A stretch of 64,000 nucleotides of DNA from Bathynomus jamesi (GCA_023014485.1 JAJOZX010001861.1:228501-292500); one strand, 5' to 3'. Shown: positions 22,332-33,745, numbered from the stretch's first letter. Translations and numbers: made by a program. The notes: a model not told the origin generated them from the sequence alone.

Positions 22332-23565
22332 GTCCCAGCCAGACATGGGGCTGAGGCCTGGCCTCGGCCTCCGGCATATTTTGCAGGCCTCGGCCTCTGA
22401 CCTCAAAAGTAGCCTTGGCCTCGATGCCAGCCGAAAAGTGGAAAGGCCTTACTTTGATAAATATTATTCGGACAGGTGACTAGTCAGGCGGCAGTCTTTG
22501 ATAAATACTATTCAGTTAGGTGACCAACGGATTAGTGACAGGTCACTGTGACGTTAGGTACAGTGCTTACAAGAAGTCTCACGCTTCTGTCTCGTCCCAA
22601 GCTAGTCTGTTAGGTATAAAATGGGCGGTCCTTATGGCAGCGGAGGTGTGTTCGGATTGGTGCACATAACTGCTCTAACACAATCAATGACGTCCATTAT
22701 TACGTCACTTCTGCTACATTTCAGTGTTTAAAATACAAATGATTAAGAAGCAGAATGGAGCAAGTTTCGGGATCTTGGGATGGTTATGGAGCAATCCTAG
22801 TCATCATAATATTAGCTGGGCATTACATTATACCGTCTCAATATATACTGTAGACTATAGAGAACGACTAATTCGGAAAATATCCCAAATCATGGCATGA
22901 TACCTAAGTAATTTTGACGCAGGTCTAAATTATTTGCTCAAATGCAATTATTGATATTAAGTAATTGTTGGGAATTGTTGTCAATATTGTTGTTTGTGAT
23001 ATATATCCTACGTGAAGAATCTAATGACCAAATTCCTCAGTGAACCTCTCACGCGCTCGCATTTCGAGGAAGTCACGGTCGTCTCACTAATAGATAGTTT
23101 ATCCATTGTTTTAAGTGGTAACCTATTAAACGACCTATGTTAAACCTATTCCATCTTATGAAAGTCATTAGTCTAAAACAAGACTGGTGGGCCGTGAATC
23201 AGAGAAATTTGCATTTGATTTGTTCATCGTAATTATTACGTAATATAGTATACTGTATATAGTAGTATATAAGAGTTTATTGGTAGCATATCATATGACA
23301 ATTCCCATAAACATGTGATGACCTCGATGTTTCCAGTTTTTATTTTTTTCCTGAAACTATTACCTTCTCATAGTTTGTTTCAACAATGCATATATTATCA
23401 TCTCCACGAGCGTAGACATTGCAAGAAAAGATTCTAACTAAGGATAAGTAAAGTTCTTTCATGGTCACAATATATACTTTTATAGATGTCAAACATAAAA
23501 ATATAATAAAATTCTATATTAACATAAATATATATTCGATACACATTTACGTCATGGCTTTAACA

Positions 23566-24603
23566 TCAGTATTTCGTATAGCTTCCTCCAGCATCAATAA
23601 TTTCTTGCAATCGTTGCGGCATAGAAGAGGCCAGATTGTAGAGAATGTTTGGTGTTCGGCGTAAGCTCTCCCAACTATTCCTCGTGTGAGCTAAAAGTGC
23701 TTCAAATGTTCTTTCATTGCGTTGCTCCCATTCGTTAAGCATTATTGCCCAAAGGTTTTCAATCGGATTCAAATCAGGAGAACGTGGTGGCAGAATTAGA
23801 TTAATAATCTCTGGGTGATCTTCGTACCACGCTCTCACAACGTTACTCCTGTGAATGGGACTGTTATCTTCCATTAAGTAAAATGGTTCCGATGCTGGAA
23901 CCAGATACGCACGAACACTGGGTAGCAGCACCTCTTCCAGTATCTGGCAATATTGCTGTCCAGTAAAGCGTCCATCTACTTGAGTCAATTCTCCGCCACC
24001 ATAGCCAGACATCCAGCCCCACACACCGAGATTGATGTGACCACTACGTTTGCTCGGGGAAACATTTCCTTCTTCATAGCGTTTTCCGCGCTGCCTCCAA
24101 CAATGCAGGGAACCATGACTATCTGTTGAAAATGTTTTTTCGTCACAGTACACAACTTTTCTCCAGAATTCTTCCTCCTGCGGCAAGTATTGCAAGGCAA
24201 ATCCCATCCACGCTTCTTTATGTTCAATCGTCAATGCAGGTTTTATAGCTGGACGGCGAGAAAAATACCCTGCCTCGTGAAGTCTGTTGTTCACTGTATT
24301 TGCGCTACAACGAAGGTTCAGGTGTCTGTAAATATGCGTCGCTGGAACAAACGGATGCTCTCTGGCATAATTAACAATCGCAGCATCTTCCTCTTGAGAT
24401 GTTGAACGTGGAGGAGGACCAGACTTCGGCAAAGTAGCGATTGAGTTTTCTACTTCATACCGATGAATCCACCGTTCCACAGTGCTTCGATGAACGTCTA
24501 GTCGGCTTGATATTTCTCTTATTGGCACACCATATTCATGCAATGTCACCATTGCTCCCCGCATTGCCTGGGTCGTCTCGTGGTGCACAGACGGCCTTTC
24601 CAT
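23566..24603 (-). CDS. Tc1/IS630-type transposase, DD35E
   Basis: An uninterrupted 345-codon frame. Residues 1-110 form the paired helix-turn-helix DNA-binding region (GVPIREISSRLDVHRSTVERW, in two parts), followed by a linker SGPPPRS where many relatives have a GRPR hook. The catalytic triad is visible: D154 in VVYCDEKTF, D246 in LMEDNSPIH, and E282 in SPDLNPIENLW. D246 and E282 are separated by 35 residues, giving DD35E rather than the commoner DD34E. The C-terminus MPQRLQEIIDAGGSYTKY is the usual Tc1 ending, so the length is complete. It lies inside an element with TA duplications and long TIRs. The start at 24603 is the first ATG and fits family length. Probably active or recently active; that is inference. 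Confidence 0.95.
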   Translation of the reverse strand: MERPSVHHETTQAMRGAMVTLHEYGVPIREISSRLDVHRSTVERWIHRYEVENSIATLPKSGPPPRSTSQEEDAAIVNYAREHPFVPATHIYRHLNLRCSANTVNNRLHEAGYFSRRPAIKPALTIEHKEAWMGFALQYLPQEEEFWRKVVYCDEKTFSTDSHGSLHCWRQRGKRYEEGNVSPSKRSGHINLGVWGWMSGYGGGELTQVDGRFTGQQYCQILEEVLLPSVRAYLVPASEPFYLMEDNSPIHRSNVVRAWYEDHPEIINLILPPRSPDLNPIENLWAIMLNEWEQRNERTFEALLAHTRNSWESLRRTPNILYNLASSMPQRLQEIIDAGGSYTKY

Positions 24604-25967
24604 CTTTGTGTAAATGGCTTATGTAAAGCGTGCTGGGACGATAAAGGAAATGAGGATACCATGCACCCCTTCTGAAATTGATTTCGGTTGTGAAGGGTAC
24701 CAACCCTTCGAATGGTAATAATAATCAGCCAATTTCCTATTTTGTTGAACATATGCATAAAAAATTCGTCTTAAAAGCCAAGGATCCAAAGATTGTCAGC
24801 AATAGTTTATATCCCAACTGAATATAGTCAGCCATCAACAGTATAATCATTTTATTTCCATAACTACTCATGACTACTCTGTCACAGTAAATAACCTTAT
24901 TATGACTTAAGTAGTAGTGGTAACTCTGAGTGGCAGCCTCTAGCCACATACGTTAAACCTATCAGTGCGTCTAAGACCAGACTCTTCTGTTTCTGTCAAT
25001 TCATTGTTAGTTTAAGGTGTTTTGCTCTTTGTCTTTCTAGGTCTAGGGCATTAAAATAAATATTTGAGTTTGTGTTTAGCATTTCCTCCTCCCTTCGTAA
25101 TTCCCCACCCAACCTCGTTTCCTTCGACATAGCAACGCTTACCTCCATCCTCATTCCACTTCCTTCATTAAACCTATTGTCGCTTTTACTGTCCCTTCCT
25201 TCTATCCTTCAATGCCAGCGTTCTTAAACCTAGCACATAAATTATATAATATGGAATCTAACACCTTAGATCTCTACGGATTCATGTTACTTGAAGACGC
25301 CTGTGTCTTAGGGGAATCTAAGTGTTGAGAGTGGGCTTGAGGGGTAGTCTATAGATTATTACAGATGACCTTGAACGCTCCAACTATTTAAAAAATGATT
25401 ATTTATTACGCACATCATATGGCATAATACACACATGAATTTAAGTATCTCTTACACTATAGGAATGGAATTGAATCCTACCAGAGTTAAAAAGTCGCAA
25501 AATATGATAGATTAGTTTGTATTAAGAGGTCACTAAGAGAAAAGGATTTGGAATAGAGCGGAAGGCAGAGAGTATATTTTCTCGAGTTTTGGTTATTATT
25601 AACGTTATATGGATACATTGCCATGCGGTGTGATTCGAGAGAGAGAGAGAGAGAGAGAGAGCTTTTAAATCACACCTTTTAAATGGTTTGTGGGTAAGGG
25701 CTTCACGTATGTTATTTTAGTCCAGGGTAGTTTATGTGGAGGTGTTAACGTAACTTGCACTTGGGACTGTTAATTGTAAGACAACTACCATAGCTGGGAC
25801 TGAGACACGTTATCCCCCGCATACTCTATATATATCTATATACAGTATGTCTCTATATATAAATAGATAGATTGATCAATACAATGATAATGTGGACGTC
25901 ATTGATGGGGTTAGAGCAATTATGTGCATCAATCCGAACACACCTCCGCTGCCATAAGGACCGCCCA

Positions 25968-25974
25968 TTTTATA
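25968..25974 (-). promoter_or_regulatory. TATA box in the right TIR of the Tc1-like element
   Basis: TATAAAA on the minus strand within the right terminal repeat, pointing toward the transposase. The mirror copy lies at 22615-22621 in the left TIR. The gap of about 1.3 kb to the ATG would need a long leader or an intron. Confidence 0.45.
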
Positions 25975-26030
25975 CCTAACAGACTAGCTTGGGACGAGAC
26001 AGAGGCGCGAGACTTCTTGTAAGCACTGTA

Positions 26031-27470
26031 CATAAATATTATATATGTCGCGGTATATAAAAATTGTTCGGTCAGTCAGCAGTAGACCAATTGACTTAAT
26101 GTAGCAAAAGTAGTGTGGGAAAGCAATCTATCAGTTAGTCATCAGTTAAATTCAGCTCATATAATGTGTTTGTGTTATTTATGTGTATAAACTATTGTAC
26201 TGTATCTGTTTCTATAACAAAAAATAGGCCACACAGAAAAGAATATCACCTGGTATACTGATAACTAGCTACTAGCATCGATTATTTTGCTTTTCGCCCG
26301 TCATAAATTGTAACATATAAACTTCTAAATAATATGATTTGAAATGAATATATATTATAATATCGGATGCAAACAATAATTTTGCTAATATCGGTATTAT
26401 AACTGAGATGTAAATTGTTACATTGTTTGCAAATAATTTTTTCGGTCTTTTTGATTTATTTTAATAATATAAAGTACTATACATATAACTTTAAAAATGT
26501 CTGATAATGGATAATATCAGGTGCATACATAATCTTAAATCAAATTACATATATAACATGTTGAAATATCAAATGCAAGTACAGTATATTCTTAATATTA
26601 TCGTTACTATATTATTATCGTATATATAATTATATAGTAATGGCATGATATAAACTTCAGACCTATAGGCCTACTGTACATCAGAAACATCTTTCACATG
26701 CAGTACAAGCTACAATTACATTAATGATCTTTGGTAGACTTTAAGACCACAATTTTTTATTGTCAAGATTCATAAAAAGGCAAAAATTAAAAAAATAAGG
26801 CATCTTCAAATGTAGCTCTGTTTGCAATGTGCGCTAGAGTCGCTAATAATTGTAGCCATTCAGAAATTATACGATGAACACTCAATGAGTTAGTACAATC
26901 TTGAAATATTTTGCTAGACCATCTTCACATCATAACTTTTTATATTATCATAAATACTTGAAATATTGCGGGTATATTAAAATGAGAAATAAGAACTGCA
27001 TGAAATGAGAAATAAAAAGTTATTGGGCTAATGTATGGTGCCCAGGAAATATTGTTCTGGCAACTGTGTCTGATTGTGTGACCCGGCAAGTGTAAACATG
27101 CAGCATGTCGGTGTTGTGTTGTGCCCGCGTGTGATAGATGAACGGGCTTAATGCTTAATAATTCCTTTTTATTAGGTAAGTGAAGTGAGCTATGTCTTTG
27201 TTTATTAATTTTGAGTAGAATCTTGCTTTTCCTTATGGATTTCAAAGAAGAGATACAGGCTAGTGTGAGGCTACGGTAGGTTACCTTTGGAAGAGCTTTA
27301 GGCCTAGACTAAACTACATTGTTGATCCTTCCGAAACCGTGGAGGAGTTTATTCGTAAAAGATTTCAAAGTGAGTATCTGTACCCACAGGTGCAAATACC
27401 GCATTCGTTATTTGCATCCGAATATCACACCTCTGGGTGCAAATACCTTCAGCCTAACAATCTTAAGGCT
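26031..27470. other. Non-coding interior of the hAT element
   Basis: AT-rich sequence between the end of the Tc1-like element and the GGCCTC-rich right end of the hAT. Short ORFs here have no family signature. Confidence 0.5.
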
Positions 27471-27602
27471 TCGTGAGGCCTCCCCTAAAAAGGCCTCGGC
27501 CTCGAGGCCTTTGAAAAGTGTATGTCCTGGGCCTCGGCTTCGAGGCCAGGCCTCGTCCCCATGCCTGGTCCCAGCTGTGATGAGACAATGGTCATGTCAG
27601 TA

Positions 27603-28010
27603 GTATGACCGCAAAAGGAGAGAGTGCAGAGCAATTGCAATGTTGATCAAATGAGTGTCCGTGCCAACCCTCTTCCCCCCTTGGGGGGGGGGTGTCTCGC
27701 ACCCACAGTGCCACCCCCAACGGTGCAAAAATGGGGGAATCCCCCAGCAAGCTGGGGGGTGTCCACCTAACCTCTTTGGGGTAGAAGGTGGGACGGCCTC
27801 ACCCCCCAAAGGGGTATACCTAACCTAAGAGAGAGAAAGGAAGAGGAGGAGAGTCTTTGGGGGAGAAGTTGGGGCGGCCTCACCCCCAAAGGGGATTCCT
27901 AACCTAAGAAGGTAAGCCTTAACCTAAGAAGGATAGAGACCATCCATCGCCTGGCCGCAGCCAGACGCATTATGCGAGTTCAGGGGACCAACAGCTGTTA
28001 TATAGAGGGT
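27603..28010 (+). repeat. Dispersed repeat with GGCCTCACCCC / CCTAACCTAAG motifs
   Basis: Contains GCAGAGCAATTGCAATGTTG, two CGGCCTCACCCCC...AAGGGG blocks and CCTAACCTAAGA. The same order appears on the minus strand at 49740-50040. It follows directly on the LINE RT fragment at 27576-27602 and may be part of a LINE 3' region or an insertion in it. Confidence 0.65.
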
Positions 28011-28425
28011 CGGGAGTTGCTAGATACCACTATTTATCTATATATGGAGGGTTGTCAGATACCACTATTTTAATTATTTATTTATATATAGACGAGTTGC
28101 TAGATACCACCATTTATTTTAATTTTTATTTCTGGAACGGTTATCAGTTATTTAATTTATTTATTTATATATTAAAGGCATGGGAGTGATAATCGCAATG
28201 CTTAGAGGGGTTGCCATTACTGAATTTATTAATTTATATATAGATGAGTTACCATTTACCACTATATATTTTAATTATTTATATATTAAAGGCAAGAGAT
28301 GTTCTCAATGCTTAGAGTGGGTAGACACCACTATATATTTTATTTATTTACTTGTTAAAGGCAAGAGCGAAGGTAATGTTCTCGTTAATTTTCAATCTTT
28401 TAACTAAAGTACGAGAAGCACTATT
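28011..28425 (+). repeat. Degenerate tandem repeat, TTATATATTAAAGGCA-type
   Basis: Several imperfect units share TACCACTAT, TTATTTATATAT and TTAAAGGCA motifs (for example near 28070, 28165, 28265, 28345). Unit length varies, so this is an old minisatellite. Confidence 0.5.
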
Positions 28426-28510
28426 TACAGATAGATTTAAATTTCCTTTAGGAACATTATTGAATTAAACATGTCCCAATAATTTACTACTATCGTTTTA
28501 CAATGATATG

Positions 28511-28512
<2 letters not shown>

Positions 28513-28566
<54 letters not shown>
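28513..28566. repeat. (TC)n microsatellite
   Basis: About 54 bp of nearly pure TC. A shorter GA tract of the reverse sense occurs at 25636-25661. Confidence 0.95.
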
Positions 28567-28628
28567 ATCCGCCAGTTGTCTTAGAAGACTTAGAAGGCAG
28601 GTGTGGGTGTATATATATATATATATAT

Positions 28629-28722
28629 AACTTTTCAGCTGCCAGATTGCGCTATTCAGATATTCTTGACAGTTGGCTTAGAAATCCGTCAGTCGACTTA
28701 AAAGTCGTAAATGGCAGATATA
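28629..28722 (+). repeat. Direct repeat flanking the mariner, left copy
   Basis: GCTGCCAGATTGCGCTAT...CAGATATTCTTGACAGTTGGC, about 90 bp, recurs directly at 32065-32150 on the other side of the mariner. Both copies border (TA)n. This looks like a tandem repeat array into whose TA tract the mariner jumped. Confidence 0.8.
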
Positions 28723-28727
28723 TATAT

Positions 28728-28769
<42 letters not shown>

Positions 28770-29603
28770 AGGGTCATTCAATAAGTATCCGCACTTTTTA
28801 TTTTCACATCTGATAGATTATAAACACATCACTTCTCAACATAGTCTCCCTATTTCACAATACACCTAGCCCAGCGATCTGCAAGCTTCCTAATGCCATC
28901 ACAAAAGAATGTTTTTGGCTGTGTGCGTAGCCAGTCATCCACCGCCTCCTTCAGGTCATCATTGCCTTGGAATAGCTGAACTCTCAAAGCGTCTTTTAGT
29001 GGTCCAAACAGGTAAAAATCCGAAGGTACCAGGTCTGCACTGTAGGCTGGATGGTCGAGAACTTCAAATTTAAGTTCTTGAAGGCATTTTGTAGTCTGTG
29101 CAGCGGTATTTGGGCGCGCATTGTCGTGTAACAGAATAACACCTTCCGACAATCTCCCTCTCCGTTTTGTGCGAATTGCTTGCTTTAACTCATTCCGAAG
29201 CATGTCAGAATACGATACACTTGTTACTGTAGTTCCACGCTCTAGATGATGTTCAAGGATAGGGCCTCGTGCACCCCAAAACAGTGTTAGCATAACTTTA
29301 CCTGCTGACGGCTGCGCTTTGAACTTCCTTGCAACGGGAGATGTTGGATGCTTCCATTGCATGCTCTGTCGTTTGCTTTCTGGTTCATAGTGATGGATCC
29401 AAGTTTCATCTCCAGTGATAATGCGCTCCAAAAAGTTTTCACCTTCATTATGATACCGCGCCAAAAGACGAAAGCAGACGTCCATACGATTACGCTTGTG
29501 CTCTTCTGTCAACTGTTTGGGCACCCATCTTGCACAAACCTTGTGAAAGCCAAGAATGTCATGAACTATCGCATAGGCTGACCCTTGACTGATGTCTAAT
29601 GAA

Positions 29604-31552
29604 TAAAGACCGGAAGTTCAGGCACTAAAAAACAGTGAAATAGGCAGGCAAAAAGGCAGAATAAAACATGGAAATAGGCAAAAAAAGGCATTTATTTTTA
29701 AATCGAAATTCATTAAATAACATCAGCTAAAACTATAGGTAAGCCATCTCCATACATTAATAAAATAATGCTAAATAAATCTATGAAGTATAGCTTTATT
29801 CATTTCATTGGTTACACATTACAACAAGCATTTTTTCCAAATTTTCAAACGTTAGATTATGTCTACGATCAGTTAGCAAGTGTTTAAGAAGGGAAAATGA
29901 TCTTTCAACAACAACTGATGTGATTGGTGCATACTTAAAACATGCTATAATTTCTGAGTTTAGATTTGAAACGTCTACATCACCATCTCCTTCAAGGACT
30001 TTTGCAATGTTCTTGATTTGAGCTAGGTCAGCATTACCTGAAATACTTTTTCACACTTCTGCTGGACAATTTTACCTGTGGCACCGAAACTTGATTAATT
30101 TCCTCAACTACGTTTATAAAAGTGCCCAATGCATTTACCAAGGTTTGGTTTCTTTCTTCCAGTGAAGTTATTGCAAGTGGTAAATTTGAAAAGTTGGCAT
30201 TAATGAATGCAAGATCATTTTGCAATGACTTCTGCATGAGATTTCATAATCTTGATAGAAGATGCATCCTCTTCATCAAAACTTTCTACGATGCTCTGTA
30301 CTGTGTTGTAATTTTTACGATAGTAAAGTGCGGCATTTATCCAAGTTCCCCATCTTGTCAGTACTGGCTGAGGTGGCAGTGCTAATCCCGGTGCCTTTTC
30401 CTTGAAAACCTGGACTCGTGAAGGAGCTTTGAGAAATACCTTCTTTCCATTTGAAATCATCTTGTCAACATCAGAGAATAATCTTCGTACCTTTTCAGAA
30501 ACTCGGTGGAGTGCATGAGCTAAGCACGTGAGATGTAGCATTCTGGGGAAAAGAATTTTTAAAGCCCCAGCTGCTTTTTTCATGTATGGAGCTACATCAG
30601 TTATGAAGAGAAGAACATTATTGTGCTTTATTCCTTCAGGCCATAGTAATGCAAGTGATTTGGTAAAAGTCTGAGCAATAGTTGAGCTGTTTGTTTTATC
30701 AAGTAGCTCTGATGCTAACAAATAGATTTTTGAGGGTTGGTCACTCTTCATAGTTCCAACTATTACATTCGCAACAAACCTTCCAACAGAATCGGTTGTC
30801 TCCTCTATTGATACTCAAATGTACTTGTTCTTAACTCCATCTCTAATATTTTGAATAACAATCCGATAGATGTCTTCTACATAGGTCTTTCTTAATGACG
30901 ACTCGCTAGGAATGCGTTCATTTGTATACTTCTCCAAGAATTTTCTCAGAGACGGATTTTCTAGTTTCCACAAGGGACTGCCAGCATCAACAAATGCTTT
31001 GCACAAGTCCATTGAAAATTGTGACTTACGGCTGGAGCCAGCAACGTAGTTAGCAAGTAGGCATGACTGCTCTCCTCCAAGCTTCCGTTTGTCAGCGGCA
31101 CTTTTGCGTTTAGCTGTCTCTATATGTTGGATCACGAAGTATTTCTTCTCTGAATTTACTGCCTTTTCACAAGCTTTACAAAATAATATAGAGCCGTCAG
31201 TGGAGAACACACTGCTCCCAAATTGCTGAACATAATCATTTAGTTTCTTAGAAGAAGATGCTTTAACTTTAGACATTATCACACGTGCTCACTCATGCAA
31301 ACAAACAGTGACTGAAAACAAATATGCAGTGCTGCCATATGTACGACATCTGGAGAAGTGGAGTTGCCAATTAATCATTAGAAGTTGCTAAATATGATAA
31401 TTTGGTAAAAAAAAACCGAAACTCTTCATTCAAAACAGGTGGAATAGGCAAATTAGGCTCTTCATATCGAAAAAAAGCATTTTCACCCAAAAATGAGTAA
31501 AATAGGCAAAAAAAAGGCATTTATGGCATTTTGCCTGAACTTCCGGTCTCTA
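29604..31552 (-). mobile_element. hAT element with exact 8-bp TSD, 1.95 kb
   Basis: Terminal repeats TAAAGACCGGAAGTTCAGGCA and inverted TAGAGACCGGAAGTTCAGGCA differ at one position. CTAATGAA is duplicated exactly at 29596-29603 and 31553-31560. Both subterminal regions hold AAATAGGCAAAAAAGGCA repeats, on the plus strand, which likely serve as transposase binding sites. Confidence 0.95.
29805..31276 (-). pseudogene. hAT transposase, CGGBP1/DUF659-like type
   Basis: Order from the N-terminus: a zinc-finger-like FCKACEKAVNSEKKYF (about 31165), a DUF659-like region ending RDGVKNKYI, then after a TGA at 30815-30817 the same frame continues VSIEETTDSVGRFVANVIVG. Further on come TDVAPYMKKAA and CLAHALHRVSEKVR (about 30600-30510) and LTRWGTWINAALYY. 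After frameshifts near 30225 and 30045 the C-terminal dimerisation segment reads FKYAPITSVVVERSFSLLK and ends VVMCNQ at 29805. The TGA lies where relatives have tryptophan, so TGG to TGA is the simple explanation. Three lesions, otherwise complete. Confidence 0.9.
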
Positions 31553-32025
31553 CTAATGAAGATGCAATTTATTTTATTGTTAATCTTCTGTCATCGCAAG
31601 TCATGGCTCTGGTTTCTTCCTGCTTGATGTTAACGGTCGTCCTGAACGCTGAGCATCTGTCACACATGTCCGACCTTCCTTGAACATTTGAATCCACTCG
31701 TACACACTTCGCCGTGGTAACGCATTATTCCCATACTGAGCACATAAACGCGTGTGAATTTCAGCTCCTTTCACACCTTCTGCCCACAAAAAACGAACCA
31801 CGGATCTCTGTTCTTCCAGAATACAAATTGAAAGCGGCGCAGCCATGCTCACTACTCGTACCATATGTGACAGCTACGAGTAGCCTAAATAAGCCTATAC
31901 TGTTGCTAGCCTAAATAAGCCTATAGATCTCAGTTTGGCTCGTTATTACGAGTATATATTATATATACTAAATTATCACTAAAAAAGAAAGTGCGGATAC
32001 TTAGTGAAGTACCCTCATGTGTGTG

Positions 32026-32055
<30 letters not shown>

Positions 32056-32057
<2 letters not shown>

Positions 32058-32506
32058 CGTTTGAGCTGCCAGATTGCGCTATACAGATATTCTTGACAGT
32101 TGGCTTAGAAACCCGTCAGTCGGCTTAGAAAGCGTAACCAGCCATTTGGTATATATATATTCCCGTCTCCCCAGTTATTCCTTAATATCGTTTATATATA
32201 CAACCAAAAGAAATAAATAAAACACCATTACATTATTCTGTTTAGACGAGTTAAGGGAAAATAATTCATGAAATATATAGGAAATAAATATACATTAAAA
32301 AATAATATACAGCAAAAATACACACATTAAACGAAGGATATATATACATTCTTAAATAATAATATCAGAACAGGATAAAACTATATAACCATTTAATATA
32401 CGTACGAGCAAATACGGCCTTATATATAAATAAGCACCAAAATTTATATAAAAACTAATAATAGTACAGGATAAAACTATATATCCATTAATATATATAT
32501 ATATAT

Positions 32507-32546
<40 letters not shown>

Positions 32547-32580
32547 AGAAAAACTTATATAAAATCAAAATACATACACT
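32056..32580. other. AT-rich region left of the Polinton genes
   Basis: Contains the second direct-repeat copy (32065-32150) and AT-rich sequence with two similar ACAGGATAAAACTATATA segments (32373 and 32466) and a (TA)n run at 32495-32542. A Polinton terminal repeat would be expected near here but none could be matched to the right side. Confidence 0.45.
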
Positions 32581-32985
32581 TTATGTTGTACCGTGCTTAA
32601 CTAAAATACTAAACTCGCACGTGATCGAGTCTACAGGTACACCATTGTTGCCTTGTACTATACAATAAATACGATTTAGCATTATTTCACCACTAAGGTG
32701 CCTATACTCGATGTAAAGGGCCTTCATATCGTTCAAAACTATTTTTGTGTCCACCTTACAATTGGTTGGCAAGTTATCTTTAAACACAGACAGAATACAA
32801 TAAAAGGCACACACAAAGATGGCGTCGTTAGCCAAAACGTCATTATTAAATTCAAGTTTATAAACACTTTTCTTTCCAATCAAGGGTTTTTTCTTACCGA
32901 TCCGAGCCTTTCAATCGTGAATTCTTCTTCACAACGCATAGCGGCAGTTGAAATAATCTTCTAAATCGTAACGACAGCACCTCAT
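32581..32985 (-). pseudogene. Hypothetical Polinton protein A (about 130 aa)
   Basis: From an ATG at 32985 the reading goes through YDLEDYFNCRYAL, shifts frame twice near 32930 and 32890, then continues open as GKKSVYKLEFNNDV to the end LVKHGTT at 32581. No domain is recognised. It is the last gene of the minus-strand set and its place suggests a Polinton accessory gene. About 100 codons at the end are uninterrupted. Confidence 0.5.
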
Positions 32986-33064
32986 TATATAAAGATACAA
33001 CTCTTCAGGTTGAACAGTGTAGGCGAGCTCTGCCCTTTACCGCTCAAGTCCTTTGTACCAAAGT

Positions 33065-33745
33065 TCATGATATTTCGAAGTCTAAACCATTTAAATAAGC
33101 ATCCAGCTGCAGACCATTCTCGCCATGTTCATTCCTACATTCGATAAACCCGTCAAGCAGAGCGGTGTATGTGTATTCAAAAACCATATCAAAATAAACC
33201 ATATCCGTAACACGTGCGGCTAATATAGGTTTTAATTTGCGGAAACCAACGATTTCAAACCTTGTCGAGGATGAAGTGGTTTCGCGTAGGGACAAGAACG
33301 TTATTATCAGATGCATTCCTCCACGATTTCAAATAAAGCGCATTCCTCCACGATTTCAAACATTCTGTCGAGGATGAATCGGTTTCGCGTGGGGACAAGA
33401 ACGTTATTATCAGATGCATTCCTCCACATCAGTGGTATATCAATGCATGGCTGATACACAACGTACAATGGCATATGAGGGGTTATCACTAATCTGTTTT
33501 CTTCTTGGACCTACACCTGCAGGTATTTTATAACGATCCTCACCCCACTTCTCAACTATCACGAAGACTCTATTCATCTCCTCAACACTTAAATAAACAA
33601 CATTACTTTTACCAGCGTTTACTTGTCTACAAGTCGTTTCAAGTACATAGTTAATGGCACCGGTTTTACGTCTGAACACACGTAATGACTTCGTCACGGA
33701 CACGTCGTATACAGTATTGAGAATGCTGCTCAAAGGAAGCTCCAT
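33065..33745 (-). pseudogene. Hypothetical Polinton protein B with an internal 103-bp tandem duplication
   Basis: Opens MELPLSSILNTVYDVSVTK at 33745 and runs to about 33440 (ends VRCVSAMH), then stops. Further coding-like sequence follows to 33065 in other frames (LDAYLNGLDFEIS). Between 33250 and 33440 a segment is duplicated with a 103-bp period (GTCGAGGATGA at about 33264 and 33367), which breaks the gene. No family recognised. Confidence 0.5.
33250..33440. repeat. 103-bp tandem duplication within Polinton gene B
   Basis: GACAAGAACGTTATTATCAG starts at 33291 and 33394, 103 bp apart; GCATTCCTCCACGATTTCAAA occurs twice inside the junction. A local duplication after gene loss of function. 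Confidence 0.85.

Larger units (their letters stand above)
22561..26028 (-). mobile_element. Tc1-like element with long TIRs, apparently intact transposase
   Basis: About 145 bp at 22561-22707 (CAGTGCTTACAAGAAGTCTC...) is repeated inverted at 25883-26028, and TA flanks both ends (22559-22560, 26029-26030). The arms differ at only a few positions. Each arm contains a TATAAAA box, so the element carries a promoter in both ends, and the minus-strand transposase would use the right one. At 3.47 kb it is long for a Tc1 element; long non-coding flanks lie on both sides of the gene. Confidence 0.9.
22340..27567 (+). mobile_element. Non-autonomous hAT element with exact 8-bp TSD, enlarged by a nested Tc1-like element
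   Basis: Ends CAGACATGGGGCTGAGGCC and, inverted, CAGGCATGGGGACGAGGCC; GTCCCAGC is duplicated exactly at 22332-22339 and 27568-27575. Both ends are rich in GGCCTCGGCCTC/GAGGCC motifs. Without the nested 3.47-kb element the unit is about 1.76 kb and encodes nothing recognisable. It interrupts a LINE RT fragment. Confidence 0.9.
28850..31864 (-). pseudogene. Mariner transposase (DD34D), split by a hAT insertion
   Basis: The N-terminal helix-turn-helix half lies at 31864-31601 (QRSVVRFLWAEGVKGAEIH, RRSVYEWIQMFKEGR, then SGRPLTS). The catalytic half lies at 29603-28850: GFHKVCARWVPKQL, first aspartate in ITGDETWIHHYEP, second in LLHDNARPNTA, third in YSADLVPSDFYLF, with 34 residues between second and third. 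The two halves are separated by the hAT at 29604-31552. A frameshift near 31605 and a stop before the insert show decay beyond the insertion. The catalytic half itself is open and ends RWARCIVK. Confidence 0.93.
28762..32025 (-). mobile_element. Mariner element interrupted by a hAT
   Basis: Ends CACACACGAGGGTCATTC and, inverted, CACACACATGAGGGTACTTC, with common AAGTATCCGCACTTT; TA flanks both. It lies in (TA)n. Removing the hAT insert leaves a 1.3-kb mariner of usual length. Confidence 0.88.
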
